Assembly: GCA_029263215.1 (NCBI GenBank)
Contig: JAJCXY010000130.1
Coordinates: 1 to 58,531, forward strand
Direction of reading: 5' to 3'
DNA: 58,531 nt
Source: Acidimicrobiales bacterium
GTDB taxonomy: Bacteria > Actinomycetota > Acidimicrobiia > Acidimicrobiales > Aldehydirespiratoraceae
The position numbers and the translations under genes were made by a program. The notes under the pieces were generated by a model. It ran no database searches. It saw nothing but the letters and a program-made list of their open reading frames with translations, and had not been told where the DNA came from. Positions 15,576 to 25,319 of this stretch are shown here, in pieces (the stretch's first letter is position 1; the number at the start of each line of letters is the position of its first letter).

Positions 15576-16643
15576 TCAGACCCGAACCTCGTAGTAGCGG
15601 TTCAGAGGATCCACCTTGAACTCGCGTGTGTCGATCGACGAAAACCCGCCGGCAATCGCCAACTCCTTGAAGATGTCGACGGTGAGGCCGAGCGTACCCA
15701 GGCCGGCACCACCGGGCTCCGACATCGCCGAAGACATGCAGTAGAAGAGCGACATCCCGTAGAGGAGCGACACGAGCGGATACTCCCGGTTCGCTTCGAG
15801 GCCCTCCATGGCTCGGATGTCGGCCACCATCCACACACCATCGTCGGCCAGGCACGAACGAGCCGACCTCACCGCTGCGCCCGGGTGTGGGAGGTCGTGG
15901 ATCACGTCGAGAGTGATGAGGAGGTCGACCTCGCTGAGATCATGGAGATCATCGAAGCTGCCTTCGCGAAACTCCAGATTGCGGAGGCCAGCAGCACGCG
16001 CCATCTGGGTCGCCGACGCGATCGCGTGGGCCGAAGGGTCGATGCCGATGACCTTCGATTCCGGACACGCTTCGGCGATGGCCGCGGCCGCCACGCCCGC
16101 ACCGCATCCGATGTCGACCACTGTGGCCCCAGCGGCCAGTCGGTCGGCCATACCTTCGATCGACGAGAGGATCACCGGCACCAGGAAGGCCTTCTGCCCC
16201 GCCGCTCCCATCGCAGCCTGGAAATGACACGTGTGCTCTCCATGCTGATCCCAGGTCATGCCCAGACCGGTACGGAAGGCGTCGACAGTGTGCTCGATCT
16301 CCTCGTGGGTGATGGGTGGGCCGAAAACGCCGACCATCGATGCGGGATGATCCTCCTCGCCGAGTATCAAGGCGATTTCGGGAGTGAGGACAAACTCGCC
16401 ATCGTCGTGGAACGCCAACTCGGCAGCTGCGATCGTGTGGAGCCACTCGCGCACCCACCTCTCATGAAGCCCGGTGTGGGCAGCCAACTCTTCTGAACTG
16501 ACCGGCCCATGCTCGACGAGGGCATCGAGCAGTCCCGTGCGGCCACCCACATGCACCGCGGCACTTATCAGCTCCCCTTCACGAATCTTGTAGAGGTGCT
16601 GGATCGCGTCGCTGAGCAGTTCGGGATCGAGTTCGGTGCGCAT
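15576..16643 (-). CDS. Class I SAM-dependent methyltransferase with N-terminal winged helix
   Basis: Probable small-molecule methyltransferase of 355 residues. An N-terminal helical and winged-helix dimerisation region (about 20-100, with GLLDALVEHGPVSSEELA) precedes a Rossmann fold with SAM-binding loop VVDIGCGAGVAAAA (about 170) and acidic residue in IGIDPS. The layout resembles mycobacterial Rv2258c-type proteins. The acceptor is unknown. It is the last gene of the long minus-strand run that begins at dapB, 11 nt after the Nudix gene. Confidence 0.85.
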   Translation of the reverse strand: MRTELDPELLSDAIQHLYKIREGELISAAVHVGGRTGLLDALVEHGPVSSEELAAHTGLHERWVREWLHTIAAAELAFHDDGEFVLTPEIALILGEEDHPASMVGVFGPPITHEEIEHTVDAFRTGLGMTWDQHGEHTCHFQAAMGAAGQKAFLVPVILSSIEGMADRLAAGATVVDIGCGAGVAAAAIAEACPESKVIGIDPSAHAIASATQMARAAGLRNLEFREGSFDDLHDLSEVDLLITLDVIHDLPHPGAAVRSARSCLADDGVWMVADIRAMEGLEANREYPLVSLLYGMSLFYCMSSAMSEPGGAGLGTLGLTVDIFKELAIAGGFSSIDTREFKVDPLNRYYEVRV

Positions 16644-16654
16644 GGCGCAGTGTC

Positions 16655-17170
16655 TCAGGCGGGGAGCTCCGATACCAGTCGGAGCAGGGCCATCGCATCA
16701 GGACAGACCGGGTGTTCGACGCTCCACGTCGGGAGATCGGCCGGTGCCACCTCCACCATCTGGGTTACCTCACCATCGGCAGGGGTGAGGAGGGCATCGG
16801 TGATGACGATGAAGAATCGACCAGTCCACCGAGTGTTGTCGTCGTCGTGACTCCCCTGACCGAGATCGACCAGGTCGTCGGCCCCAACGACGAGACCAGC
16901 CTCCTCGGCCAGCTCCCTGACCGCCGCGTCTTCATCGGATTCATCGACGCCGGGCACACCCCCGAACGCGACATCCCACAGCGACGGGTGGACATCCTTC
17001 CAGTCGGACCGCTGATGGGCCACCACCTCCCCTGACGAGCGTCTGACCACGATGGCGACATTGCGATGACGGAGATTCTCAGCTCTCATCTGTCGCCGAG
17101 TCGCCACCCGGACAAGATGCCCGTCGTCGCCGATCACCTCCACCAACTCGTCGCCAGGCTCGGAGTCCAC
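16655..17170 (-). CDS. Nudix hydrolase
   Basis: Hydrolase of nucleoside-diphosphate-linked compounds, 171 residues. A perfect Nudix box Gx5Ex7REUxEExGU runs from Gly71 to Leu93 (VPGVDESDEDAAVRELAEE within it). The N-terminal layout, with VIGDDGHLVRVATRRQMR, resembles the YfcD/isopentenyl-diphosphate-isomerase-like branch. It starts at GTG 17170, directly after the cinA stop codon, so translation is probably coupled. CinA is also a nucleotide-recycling enzyme, which fits a metabolite clean-up role. Confidence 0.9.
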   Translation of the reverse strand: MDSEPGDELVEVIGDDGHLVRVATRRQMRAENLRHRNVAIVVRRSSGEVVAHQRSDWKDVHPSLWDVAFGGVPGVDESDEDAAVRELAEEAGLVVGADDLVDLGQGSHDDDNTRWTGRFFIVITDALLTPADGEVTQMVEVAPADLPTWSVEHPVCPDAMALLRLVSELPA

Positions 17171-18421
17171 TCAGTCGGTGCCCAACAGGCGACGCCGCAA
17201 CAGGTTGAGCGACATGATGCAGGTGAACTGGCGAATACGATCGCGATCGAACGGAAGCACCAGATGGTTCGTGGAGATCTCCCCATCGAGGCTGATCGCA
17301 AGCCACACGCTCCCAGGCTCCTGGCCCTCGAGGGGAGCGGGGCCGGCGACACCGGTCACCGCGATAGAGACATCGGTGCCGAGGGTGGCACACACCCCGG
17401 TGGCCATAGCAGCCGCCATCTCTTCGCTCACCGCCGCGATGTCGGGCGCGCCCAGCACGTCGATTTTGAGCTGGCGGTCGTAGGGCACCACCGCGCCGCG
17501 GAATACGTCGCTGCTTCCCGGGATCGAGGTGAGCCGGCTGGCAATCAGACCACCCGTGAGCGATTCGGCGAGCCCGAAGGTGAGGCCGCGCTGGCGAAGC
17601 AAATCGAGCACCACTGATTCCATGGTGTCGTCGTCGACCCCGAACACGATGTCGCCGATGATTTCGCGGACCCGCTCCTCCTCGGCATCGAGGGCGCGGT
17701 CGACATCTTCTCCGGTCTCGGCCTTGGCCGTAATACGAACCTTCAACCCCTCCCAGCCGCTCGCCAGGAATGCAATCGTGGCCTCCCCCGACTCGTCGAG
17801 CCGGCGAATCTCGTCGTCGAGTTGTTCGGCAAGCCCGGATTCCGACTGGCCCCAGGTCCTCAGCGTGCGACTGCGGATCACCGAGGTGATCCCCGCCCTC
17901 TGCTGAAGGTCGGGGAGGATCCCGATGGTCACCATCTGCTGCATCTCCCACGGCACGCCGGGTACGGCATAGATGATCTTGCCGTCGTGGTCTCCGGTGA
18001 GGGGACAGATCAGGCCCGGAGCGGTTCCGGGCATGGCGGGATTGACCATCGCCCCGTCGGGCACGTCGGCTTGGCGGCGATTGTTGTCGGGCATCTCACG
18101 GTCTCGTCCGCTGAACATCACCCGGATGCGTTCGACGATCTCCTCGTCTCGCACCAACTCGACACCCATGACATCGGCGATCGCCTCACGGGTGATGTCG
18201 TCCTGGGTGGGGCCGAGCCCACCGCAGACGATGACCGCATCGCTGCGGGCCAGGGCCTGCTCCAGCACCGCCACCATGCGATCGTGGTTGTCGCCCACCT
18301 TGGTCTGATAGTGGGAGTCGATACCCACCATGGCGAGCTGCTCGCCGATCCACGACGAGTTCGTGTCGACGATCTGGCCGAGCAGCAGCTCAGTTCCAAC
18401 CGCGACGACTTCACACTTCAT
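17171..18421 (-). CDS. cinA: CinA family protein (ADP-ribose pyrophosphatase / NMN amidohydrolase)
   Basis: A 416-residue two-domain protein. The N-terminal molybdopterin-binding-like COG1058 domain (GTELLLGQIVDTNS, GGLGPTQDD, PGVPWEM) is associated with ADP-ribose hydrolysis, and the C-terminal domain (GLAESLTGGLIASRL, AVTGVAGP) with nicotinamide-mononucleotide deamidation. The length matches full-length CinA. It sits between pgsA and a Nudix gene; in many actinobacteria cinA is near pgsA and recA, but recA is elsewhere in this window. Confidence 0.93.
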   Translation of the reverse strand: MKCEVVAVGTELLLGQIVDTNSSWIGEQLAMVGIDSHYQTKVGDNHDRMVAVLEQALARSDAVIVCGGLGPTQDDITREAIADVMGVELVRDEEIVERIRVMFSGRDREMPDNNRRQADVPDGAMVNPAMPGTAPGLICPLTGDHDGKIIYAVPGVPWEMQQMVTIGILPDLQQRAGITSVIRSRTLRTWGQSESGLAEQLDDEIRRLDESGEATIAFLASGWEGLKVRITAKAETGEDVDRALDAEEERVREIIGDIVFGVDDDTMESVVLDLLRQRGLTFGLAESLTGGLIASRLTSIPGSSDVFRGAVVPYDRQLKIDVLGAPDIAAVSEEMAAAMATGVCATLGTDVSIAVTGVAGPAPLEGQEPGSVWLAISLDGEISTNHLVLPFDRDRIRQFTCIMSLNLLRRRLLGTD

Positions 18422-18457
18422 CTGTTGCCCCCAACCGGAGAATCGGTACCCGCCGGT

Positions 18458-19036
18458 CTAGTCGCCGGTGCTGCTCAGGGCATTCTGCCCGTCGAGGAGG
18501 TATTGCACCCCACTGAAGATCGTCCAAGCCACCGCGATCCACAACATCACATCGATGAGGGCATCTTCGTTTTCAAGGGTGGGCATCACCGCCATGGCCA
18601 AGGCGATGCCTTGCACGGCGGTCTTGTACTTGGCGGAACGCCGCGCCGGCATGGCCAGCCCATAGCGCGCCGAGCGCGCTCGCCAAGCCGTGATACCCAG
18701 TTCGCGGACCGCGATGATGGTGACCGGCACCCACCAGTACCGCTCGACGTAGACGAGGCAGAAGGCCGAGCCGAGGATGACGACCTTGTCGGCCAGGGGG
18801 TCGAGGAAGGCTCCCGAACGACTCACGACGTTGGCCCGGCGAGCGACCTTACCGTCGAAGAAGTCGGTGCTCGCGAGCGCAACCCCGAGTCCGAACGCCG
18901 CCCAGCTGACTCCCCGGTCGGCCTCGGCATCGAGCACGAACCAGAACAGAAGGGGGGCGAAAACGAGGCGGGTGATCGTGAGAAGGTTGGCGGGATGGGT
19001 GATCCCGGCCTGGCGAGGTGCGGCGAGCTCGCTCAT
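18458..19036 (-). CDS. pgsA: CDP-diacylglycerol-glycerol-3-phosphate 3-phosphatidyltransferase
   Basis: Membrane enzyme making phosphatidylglycerol phosphate. The CDP-alcohol phosphatidyltransferase motif DGx2ARx8Gx3Dx3D is present in FFDGKVARRANVVSRSGAFL followed by DPLADK. The 192 residues have four to six hydrophobic spans. Its ATG overlaps the rimO stop (ATGA). Another CDP-alcohol transferase is possible, but the gene order rimO-pgsA-cinA is typical of PgsA. Confidence 0.9.
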   Translation of the reverse strand: MSELAAPRQAGITHPANLLTITRLVFAPLLFWFVLDAEADRGVSWAAFGLGVALASTDFFDGKVARRANVVSRSGAFLDPLADKVVILGSAFCLVYVERYWWVPVTIIAVRELGITAWRARSARYGLAMPARRSAKYKTAVQGIALAMAVMPTLENEDALIDVMLWIAVAWTIFSGVQYLLDGQNALSSTGD

Positions 19037-20337
19037 GTCGATACCTCGTGGGGAGTGGCTGCAACCATGGGCGCGGCCGACAGATCGGGGCCCATCGATC
19101 CGGTGACCTTCAAGGAGTGAATTCCGCCCACCTCCAGATCATGGGGCACAGAGACGATCCCGTCGATCTCGGGCGCCTCGCGGTGGGTTCGTCCTGTGCC
19201 TTGTTCGTCCACGAGTACTTCGACCAAGCGACCGATCAATTCGTCACGTCGAGTTGAGGTGATCGTGTCCTGGAGCTCACCCAGTTCGGCGAGTCGGTCG
19301 TCGCGCAGCGAAGGACGCACGACTCCATCGAGGGAGGCCGCGTAGGTGCCATCCTCCTCCGAATAGGCGAAGAATCCGCACCAATCAAGCTGGGCCTGCT
19401 CCACGAAAGCGAGCAGTTGGTCGTGATCAGACTCGGTTTCACCGGGATAGCCGACAATGAAGTTCGATCGAAACGCCGCGTCGGGCTCGCGATCGCGGAT
19501 GGTGGCGATGCGCTCCGCGAACTTCTCGCCGCTTCCCCACCGCCGCATCCTCCGTAGGAGAGGGGGCGAGACATGTTGCAGCGACAGGTCGAAGTAGGGA
19601 ACGCCGGTGGCACAGATCGTGTCGACTAGTTCGTCGGTGAGATCGGACGGATACAGATACAGCAGGCGGGTCCGGTCGACCCGCTCGGCCACACTCCTCA
19701 CCAGAGGCACGATGGACCGCTCCCCCGCCCCCTGGTCGCGCCCGTAGGCGGCGAGGTCCTGGGCGACGAGGACGATCTCGCGGGCCCCGAGTTGGTCGAC
19801 CTCGGCAAGGATCTGGTCGATCGTCCGGCTTCTCTGGGGACCTCGGAAGCTCGGGATTGCGCAAAACCCGCAGGCCCGATCGCAACCCTCCGCGATCTTC
19901 ACGTAGGCCCACGGTCTCGCTGAGGCAGGCCGGGGAAGGTTGAGCAGATCGAAGTCGGGGGCACGGCGGGTGGGACCGAGAGTGACCGGGACCGCTGCGG
20001 TCGCGCCGGCCACAGCGGTACCGAAGCCGGCTATCTGGTCGATCTCGGGGAGTTCGGCGGCCAACTCCGCACCGTGGCGCTCGGCCAGACAGCCGGTGAC
20101 GACGAGCCTGGCGCCCTCACGGCGTCGGGCCGACAGGTCGAGGATCGTCTCGATCGACTCCTGACGGGCCTCATCGATGAACGCGCACGTGTTGACGACC
20201 ACCACGTCGGCATCCTCGGCTCGAGCGGTGGAGGTGAGCCCGTCGGCCGCGAGCGTTCCTTCGAGCTTGTCGCTGTCGACCTGGTTCTTCGGACAGCCCA
20301 GCGTCTCCAGGAAGTAGGTGGCGGGCTGATCCGGCAT
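19033..20337 (-). CDS. rimO: Ribosomal protein S12 methylthiotransferase
   Basis: Radical-SAM enzyme that methylthiolates the conserved Asp of ribosomal protein S12. N-terminal cluster ligands are Cys15, Cys51 and Cys83; radical-SAM ligands are Cys152, Cys156 and Cys159 (CDRACGFC); a C-terminal TRAM domain follows. The motif ETLGCPKNQVDSD distinguishes RimO from MiaB, which has TYGCQMNEHDSE and is encoded at 8441-9904. It overlaps pgsA by 4 nt. Confidence 0.95.
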   Translation of the reverse strand: MPDQPATYFLETLGCPKNQVDSDKLEGTLAADGLTSTARAEDADVVVVNTCAFIDEARQESIETILDLSARRREGARLVVTGCLAERHGAELAAELPEIDQIAGFGTAVAGATAAVPVTLGPTRRAPDFDLLNLPRPASARPWAYVKIAEGCDRACGFCAIPSFRGPQRSRTIDQILAEVDQLGAREIVLVAQDLAAYGRDQGAGERSIVPLVRSVAERVDRTRLLYLYPSDLTDELVDTICATGVPYFDLSLQHVSPPLLRRMRRWGSGEKFAERIATIRDREPDAAFRSNFIVGYPGETESDHDQLLAFVEQAQLDWCGFFAYSEEDGTYAASLDGVVRPSLRDDRLAELGELQDTITSTRRDELIGRLVEVLVDEQGTGRTHREAPEIDGIVSVPHDLEVGGIHSLKVTGSMGPDLSAAPMVAATPHEVST

Positions 20338-20391
20338 CGGACCAGCCTAACAATCCGCCGTCATCAGAAGTCCCTCACTTCTGAGCCTGGC

Positions 20392-21783
20392 TCAGTGGTC
20401 GAGATCTGTGGGAGCCACGAAGCCGCCGAACGACGATTCGACTATCGATGCCAGGCGTAGGGCGATGTCCTCGCGCCATGGCGGGGCGATCACCTGAACA
20501 CCGACCGGCATTCCATCCGGCGAGGAGCCGGCCCGAACCACCGCCGAGGGCCAGCCGAGGAGGTTGACGGGAGCCTCATAGGACCAGAGTTCGTACTTGG
20601 CGTTCTCGACGGAGTCGTGGGGCTGGGCGCTGAAGGGTGCGACGGGGCACACGATCGCGTCGAAGTCGGTGATGGTCCGGCGCAGAAGCTTCGCTCGTAT
20701 GCGGGCGCTGTCTTCGATCGCCCGGGCAAGATCGGCGGCGGAAACGCTGGGCGCCGATCTGATACTGGCAGCAAGGTCCGGGCCGGGAACTCCGGTGCCG
20801 GCACGGTCGAGAAGGCGCCGGAACGCATCCGGCGAGTTGGCGGCCATGAGTTGGACGTAGATGTCCATCGCCTCGTCGAGTTCGACCGGAAAGTGCTCAC
20901 CGGTGACCGCTCCCGCGTCGCCGAGCGCCCCGACCGCCGCCCTCACCGCCTCGGCCACGTGGGGCGCGGGTCGAACAGCTCCCGTATGGAGGAACCAGGC
21001 GACTCGTAGTGCCGACGGGTCGACCGACGCGCTCGGTCGAAGCGCTACCGGCGAACAGTTAGGGTCGTCGCCGTCGGGTCCCGCCACCGCATTCAAGACC
21101 AGTTCGAGGTCGGCGACGCTGCGGGCGAGTGGTCCGATGGTGAGCATCGTGCCGCAGGCCCCGAACGAGACCGGCGGCCAGTGGCCGGTGAGCGGGATTC
21201 GTCCGTTCGTCGGTTTCAGCCCCGCCAGACCACAGACATGGGCCGGTTCGCGGATGCTGCCACCGATGTCGCTGCCGATATCGAGCGCTGATCCCCCGGC
21301 GGCCACGATCGCGGCCGACCCTCCCGAACTTCCCGACGGCGAGCGGGTGAGGTCGTAGGGGTTGTTGGTGCGGCCATGGATGGTGTTGCGGGTGCCGAGA
21401 CCGAAGGTGAACTCGGGGGTGTTGGTCTTGGCGATGACGATCGCGCCCGCCTCGCGCAGGCGGGCCACGACCGATGCGTCGCGTTCGGGGACACGATTCC
21501 TGAACCCTTCGGTGCCGGCGGTGGTGACGAAGTCGGCTGTGTCGATCGAATCCTTGATCGTGATGGGCACCCCGTGGAGTGGTCCCACCGGATCGCCCGC
21601 GGCCAGCCCCGAGTCGGCATCACGAGCCGCGGAAAGAGCGCATTCGTCGTTGCGGGCCACCACCGCATTGAGGGCATCGTTCACCTCATCGATGCGGGCT
21701 AGATGCTCGACGACCACGTCCACACAAGACGTTTCGCCTCGCCGAAGACGCCTGGCCAGCAGGTGGGCCGGTTCGTTGGGCAT
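20392..21783 (-). CDS. Amidase (amidase signature family)
   Basis: Ser-cisSer-Lys amidase of 463 residues from ATG 21783; an upstream reading to 21891 would overlap the exchanger gene and lacks family sequence. The catalytic residues are Lys77 (GVPITIKDSI), cis-Ser152 in SPSGSSGGSAA, and nucleophile Ser176 in DIGSDIGGSIREP. Glu-tRNA amidotransferase subunit A belongs to the same family, but no gatB or gatC lies nearby and the C-terminal region (VGVQVIAPPWRED) is that of stand-alone amidases. Substrate unknown. Confidence 0.88.
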   Translation of the reverse strand: MPNEPAHLLARRLRRGETSCVDVVVEHLARIDEVNDALNAVVARNDECALSAARDADSGLAAGDPVGPLHGVPITIKDSIDTADFVTTAGTEGFRNRVPERDASVVARLREAGAIVIAKTNTPEFTFGLGTRNTIHGRTNNPYDLTRSPSGSSGGSAAIVAAGGSALDIGSDIGGSIREPAHVCGLAGLKPTNGRIPLTGHWPPVSFGACGTMLTIGPLARSVADLELVLNAVAGPDGDDPNCSPVALRPSASVDPSALRVAWFLHTGAVRPAPHVAEAVRAAVGALGDAGAVTGEHFPVELDEAMDIYVQLMAANSPDAFRRLLDRAGTGVPGPDLAASIRSAPSVSAADLARAIEDSARIRAKLLRRTITDFDAIVCPVAPFSAQPHDSVENAKYELWSYEAPVNLLGWPSAVVRAGSSPDGMPVGVQVIAPPWREDIALRLASIVESSFGGFVAPTDLDH

Positions 21784-21808
21784 GAGAGTCCTCCAGCTCG
21801 CGAGCCGA

Positions 21809-22783
21809 TCAACCGAACGAAAGAGCGGAGTCGGCCACATCGCTTCCTGCAAGGACCACCACCGAGGCGATCCACAAGAAGAGAAGGACAAATCCCTTGC
21901 GGCGATCGACTTCGCCCCCGACCATCATGAACAGCCAGCTAATCACAACGATTCCGAACATCATTGTTGATCCGGTGCTTGCCAGACGGGTGTCGAGTAC
22001 CGGCCCAGGGCCGACCAGACCCATGATGCCGCCGACCGCGAGGCTGTTGAACACGTTGGAGCCGAGCAGATTGCCGATCAGGAGCTCGGTTTCTCCTTGG
22101 CGGGCCGCCTGAACGCTGGTGACCAACTCAGGCGCCGACGTACCCATGGCAACAAGGGTGAAACCGACAAACCCACCCGACAGATCGAGGGCATCGGCGA
22201 CCCGTCCCGCTCCTTCGACGATGAACCAGGCCGAAACCACCACCAGCGAGAGACCAGCCCCGGACCTCACAATTTCTCGTCCCCGATGAAGGGGGTCGTC
22301 GCCGATCATTCCCTCGACGTCTTCACCCAACGGGTCGTCGGGGCGGGCCGCTCGAACGGCGAGGATCAGCACCGCGATGATCAGAGCGGCGAGGAGTGCT
22401 CCCTCCCAACGTTCGATCCTGCCTCGCAGGACCAGAGCAAAAACTCCCACCGAACCCACCGACAGGGGCGCTACTCGCCGGAGGGTGTGGGAATCAACGG
22501 GGATGACAGCGACGGCGGTGGCCGCGGCGAGAACAAGCGAGACGTTTGCGACGTTGGAACCGACGATGTTGCCCACACCTATGTCGAGGTCGCCTCTCGC
22601 CGCCGCAATTCCCGACACCACCATCTCCGGAGCGCTGGTGCCGAAGCCGATCAGCACCGCCCCCACCACCACCGGCGAGACTCGGTAGAGCACCGCCAGT
22701 CGGGCCGCCCCCTTCACAAACTGGTCGGCTCCAACGGTGAGAACGCCCAGACCGCCGAGCGCGAGAATCAGTCCGAGTGCCAT
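21809..22783 (-). CDS. Na+/Ca2+ exchanger family (CaCA) antiporter
   Basis: Inner-membrane cation antiporter of 324 residues with about ten hydrophobic spans. Both alpha repeats that form the ion site are present: GFGTSAPEMVVS with GNIVGSNVANV in the first half, and AMGTSAPELVTS with GNLLGSNVFNS in the second. It resembles YrbG-type prokaryotic exchangers. It lies between ftsK (22 nt) and the amidase (25 nt) on the same strand. Whether it moves Ca2+ or another cation cannot be told. Confidence 0.9.
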   Translation of the reverse strand: MALGLILALGGLGVLTVGADQFVKGAARLAVLYRVSPVVVGAVLIGFGTSAPEMVVSGIAAARGDLDIGVGNIVGSNVANVSLVLAAATAVAVIPVDSHTLRRVAPLSVGSVGVFALVLRGRIERWEGALLAALIIAVLILAVRAARPDDPLGEDVEGMIGDDPLHRGREIVRSGAGLSLVVVSAWFIVEGAGRVADALDLSGGFVGFTLVAMGTSAPELVTSVQAARQGETELLIGNLLGSNVFNSLAVGGIMGLVGPGPVLDTRLASTGSTMMFGIVVISWLFMMVGGEVDRRKGFVLLFLWIASVVVLAGSDVADSALSFG

Positions 22784-22805
22784 GTGGCAAGGAACCTATC
22801 GGCGC

Positions 22806-25238
22806 TCAGGCCTCGCCGGAGCGAGCGGCCAACTCCTCGGGGGTGATCATCACCTCGCGGGCCTTGGATCCCGTAGACGGACCGACCACGCCGGCTTCCT
22901 CGAGTAGGTCCATGATCCGGCCGGCGCGGGCGAAGCCGACTCTCAGCTTGCGCTGCAGCATCGATGTCGAGCCGAGCTGGGTCTGCACCACCAGCTCCAT
23001 TGCCTGACCGAAAAGCTCGTCGCCACCGTCGTCGGGCGCGGGGGGTGCATCGGTTATCGAACCGAGACTCGGTGGTGTGCTGGTGATCCCGCCCGGGGCG
23101 GGGACCGCTGCGCTCGACGGGGCGGCGGGATTCTCGGGAACCGCCTCTGCGGCCAGCGCCTCGTTGGCGGAAAACTCCGGGGCCTGGTCCTTCCAATGCT
23201 GCACGACCGCTCGCACCTCGGTCTCCTCCACCCAGCATCCCTGAACCCGGTGAGGGGTGGAGGACGCAGGGCCGAGAATGAGAAGGTCGCCCCGGCCCAC
23301 GAGGCGCTCCGCTCCGGGCTGATCGAGGATCACCCTGGAGTCGGTGAGGCTCGACACGGCGAAGGCGAGGCGGGCCGGGATGTTGGCCTTGATCACGCCG
23401 GTGATCACGTTGACCGATGGTCTCTGGGTGGCGATCACCAGGTGGATGCCGACGGCGCGGGCCATCTGGGCGATCCGAGCGATCGATTCCTCCACATCGC
23501 GCGCAGCCACCATCATGAGGTCGGCGAGCTCGTCGACCACGATCAACATGAAGGGCAGGCGCCGATACTTCAGCGGTTCGCCCGATTCGTCGACCTCACC
23601 GAGGCCGGGTTCGATCGTGCCGGCATCGACCGCGTTGTTGTAGCCGGTGATGTCGCGGTAGCCGACCTTGTGGAGCAGGTCGTAGCGCCGCTCCATCTCC
23701 CGCACGGCCCAGGCCAGGGCGTTGGCGGCCTGGCGGGGATCGGTGACCGGGGCAGTGAGGAGGTGAGGAGCTTTGTCGTATTGGCCCATCTCCACGCGCT
23801 TCGGATCGACGAGGATCATTCTCACCTGCTCAGGCGTCGACCGCATGAGGATCGAGGTGATGATCGAGTTGAGACACGACGACTTGCCCGCGCCGGTGGC
23901 GCCCGCGATGAGCACGTGGGGCATGGTTGCGAGGTTGATCATCATGTTGCGACCGTTGATGTCGCGACCGATGGCCGCCTCCAGGGGATGGCTCGCTCGA
24001 CGGGCTTCCTTGGAAGCCAGGATGTCGCCGAGAGCGATTACCTGGCGGTCGCTGTTGGGGACTTCCACGCCGATCGCGCGTCGCCCCGGGATCGGGGCAA
24101 GGATCCGAACATCAGGGGAGGCCATGGCGTAGGCGATGTCCTTACGCAGACTCTCGAGCTTCGATACCTTGACCCCCTCGCCGAGTTCGAGCACGTAGCG
24201 GGTGACAGTTGGCCCCACGATCGGTTCGAGGGGAGTGGTGGGAACGCCAAACTGATCGAGGGTGGCCTGCAGAACCCGGCCTCGCGCCGCGATGTCGACG
24301 CGATCAACCTGCTGGGCCTGGGATCGGGCGAGCAGCTTTGCAGGAGGGAGTTTCCACAGGCTCTCGCTGTCGGCGAGAGTGAGTGCCTGTTGTTCGGCTT
24401 CTGCGACGGGTGCGGCGTCGGCCTTCTTGGCCCGCGGTGCGCGCTTGGCTTTCGGCGCAGGGGACGGCTCCGCGGCTTCGTCGTCGTCATCGTCGTGGGT
24501 GTCTTCGTTGCCCGCATCCTGATCGAACGGTACGGCCGGATCGCGGAGATCGATCGCCGCGTCGCCGGGCCTGGTGGGATCTGAGAACAAGGAACGGATC
24601 GACCGGGTGAACAGGATGGGAATCGGCTTGACGACGCGGCCGAGCAGGGTGCCGATACTGCGAGCGGACGAACCCGTGAGCACGATCATTCCCGCGACGC
24701 CGAGGGCGAGCAGAACGAGGACGCTGCCGGCAACCGCGGCCAATGCGTGCAAGGGGCCCCCGATGGCCATGCCCAACACGCCACCCGCGGCACCGATCTC
24801 CGATATCGGACTGTCGATTCCGGGCCTGCCTCGGGCGACGTGGAGCAGGCCGGTGAGCGCCACCAGCACGAGGAGTCCGCCAACCGCGGCGCGGGCCATT
24901 CTTTCGAGGTCGTCGTCGTCGGTTTCGCCGCCCCGGATCAACAAGGCGCCGAGCGCGATCAAGGCGAGGGGCACCACCGCTCGAAGAATGCCGACACCGA
25001 GGGCGAGACCGTCGTCGATCACGTCTCCGATGAACCCTCCCGAACCGAGCCAGACCGCAACCGCCGAGAAGAGGCCGGCCAGAATTGCTCCGACACCCCA
25101 CAGATCGGCCTGGTGACCGGCCAGAACCGAGCCGACCGCCTTTCGGGACGGGGCGGAGCCCTTCTTGGTCTGCCTTGCTCTCCCCTTGGCGGGAGACTTC
25201 TTCGCAGGAGACTTCTTGGAGCGCGCTTGGGTAGCCAC
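22806..25238 (-). CDS. ftsK: DNA translocase FtsK/SpoIIIE
   Basis: Septal DNA pump that clears chromosome termini during division. The 810-residue protein starts with a Lys-rich segment (SKKSPAKKSPAKG), then has four or five membrane spans (about 45-190), a charged linker, and the motor domain. Walker A GATGAGKSS lies near 445-452 and Walker B VVDELADL near 565-574. The C-terminal gamma winged helix (about 745-808, ARAGRIMDLLEEAGVVGP) recognises polar DNA motifs. It is followed by the exchanger gene and preceded by rnj. Confidence 0.95.
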   Translation of the reverse strand: MATQARSKKSPAKKSPAKGRARQTKKGSAPSRKAVGSVLAGHQADLWGVGAILAGLFSAVAVWLGSGGFIGDVIDDGLALGVGILRAVVPLALIALGALLIRGGETDDDDLERMARAAVGGLLVLVALTGLLHVARGRPGIDSPISEIGAAGGVLGMAIGGPLHALAAVAGSVLVLLALGVAGMIVLTGSSARSIGTLLGRVVKPIPILFTRSIRSLFSDPTRPGDAAIDLRDPAVPFDQDAGNEDTHDDDDDEAAEPSPAPKAKRAPRAKKADAAPVAEAEQQALTLADSESLWKLPPAKLLARSQAQQVDRVDIAARGRVLQATLDQFGVPTTPLEPIVGPTVTRYVLELGEGVKVSKLESLRKDIAYAMASPDVRILAPIPGRRAIGVEVPNSDRQVIALGDILASKEARRASHPLEAAIGRDINGRNMMINLATMPHVLIAGATGAGKSSCLNSIITSILMRSTPEQVRMILVDPKRVEMGQYDKAPHLLTAPVTDPRQAANALAWAVREMERRYDLLHKVGYRDITGYNNAVDAGTIEPGLGEVDESGEPLKYRRLPFMLIVVDELADLMMVAARDVEESIARIAQMARAVGIHLVIATQRPSVNVITGVIKANIPARLAFAVSSLTDSRVILDQPGAERLVGRGDLLILGPASSTPHRVQGCWVEETEVRAVVQHWKDQAPEFSANEALAAEAVPENPAAPSSAAVPAPGGITSTPPSLGSITDAPPAPDDGGDELFGQAMELVVQTQLGSTSMLQRKLRVGFARAGRIMDLLEEAGVVGPSTGSKAREVMITPEELAARSGEA

Positions 25239-25319
25239 AGTGCAACCAAAACTACCAGCGCGCCCCCCAGGCTCCGGGGCACCCTGGCACCACGCCGGCG
25301 CCGAGTGCCTGTTCGGAGC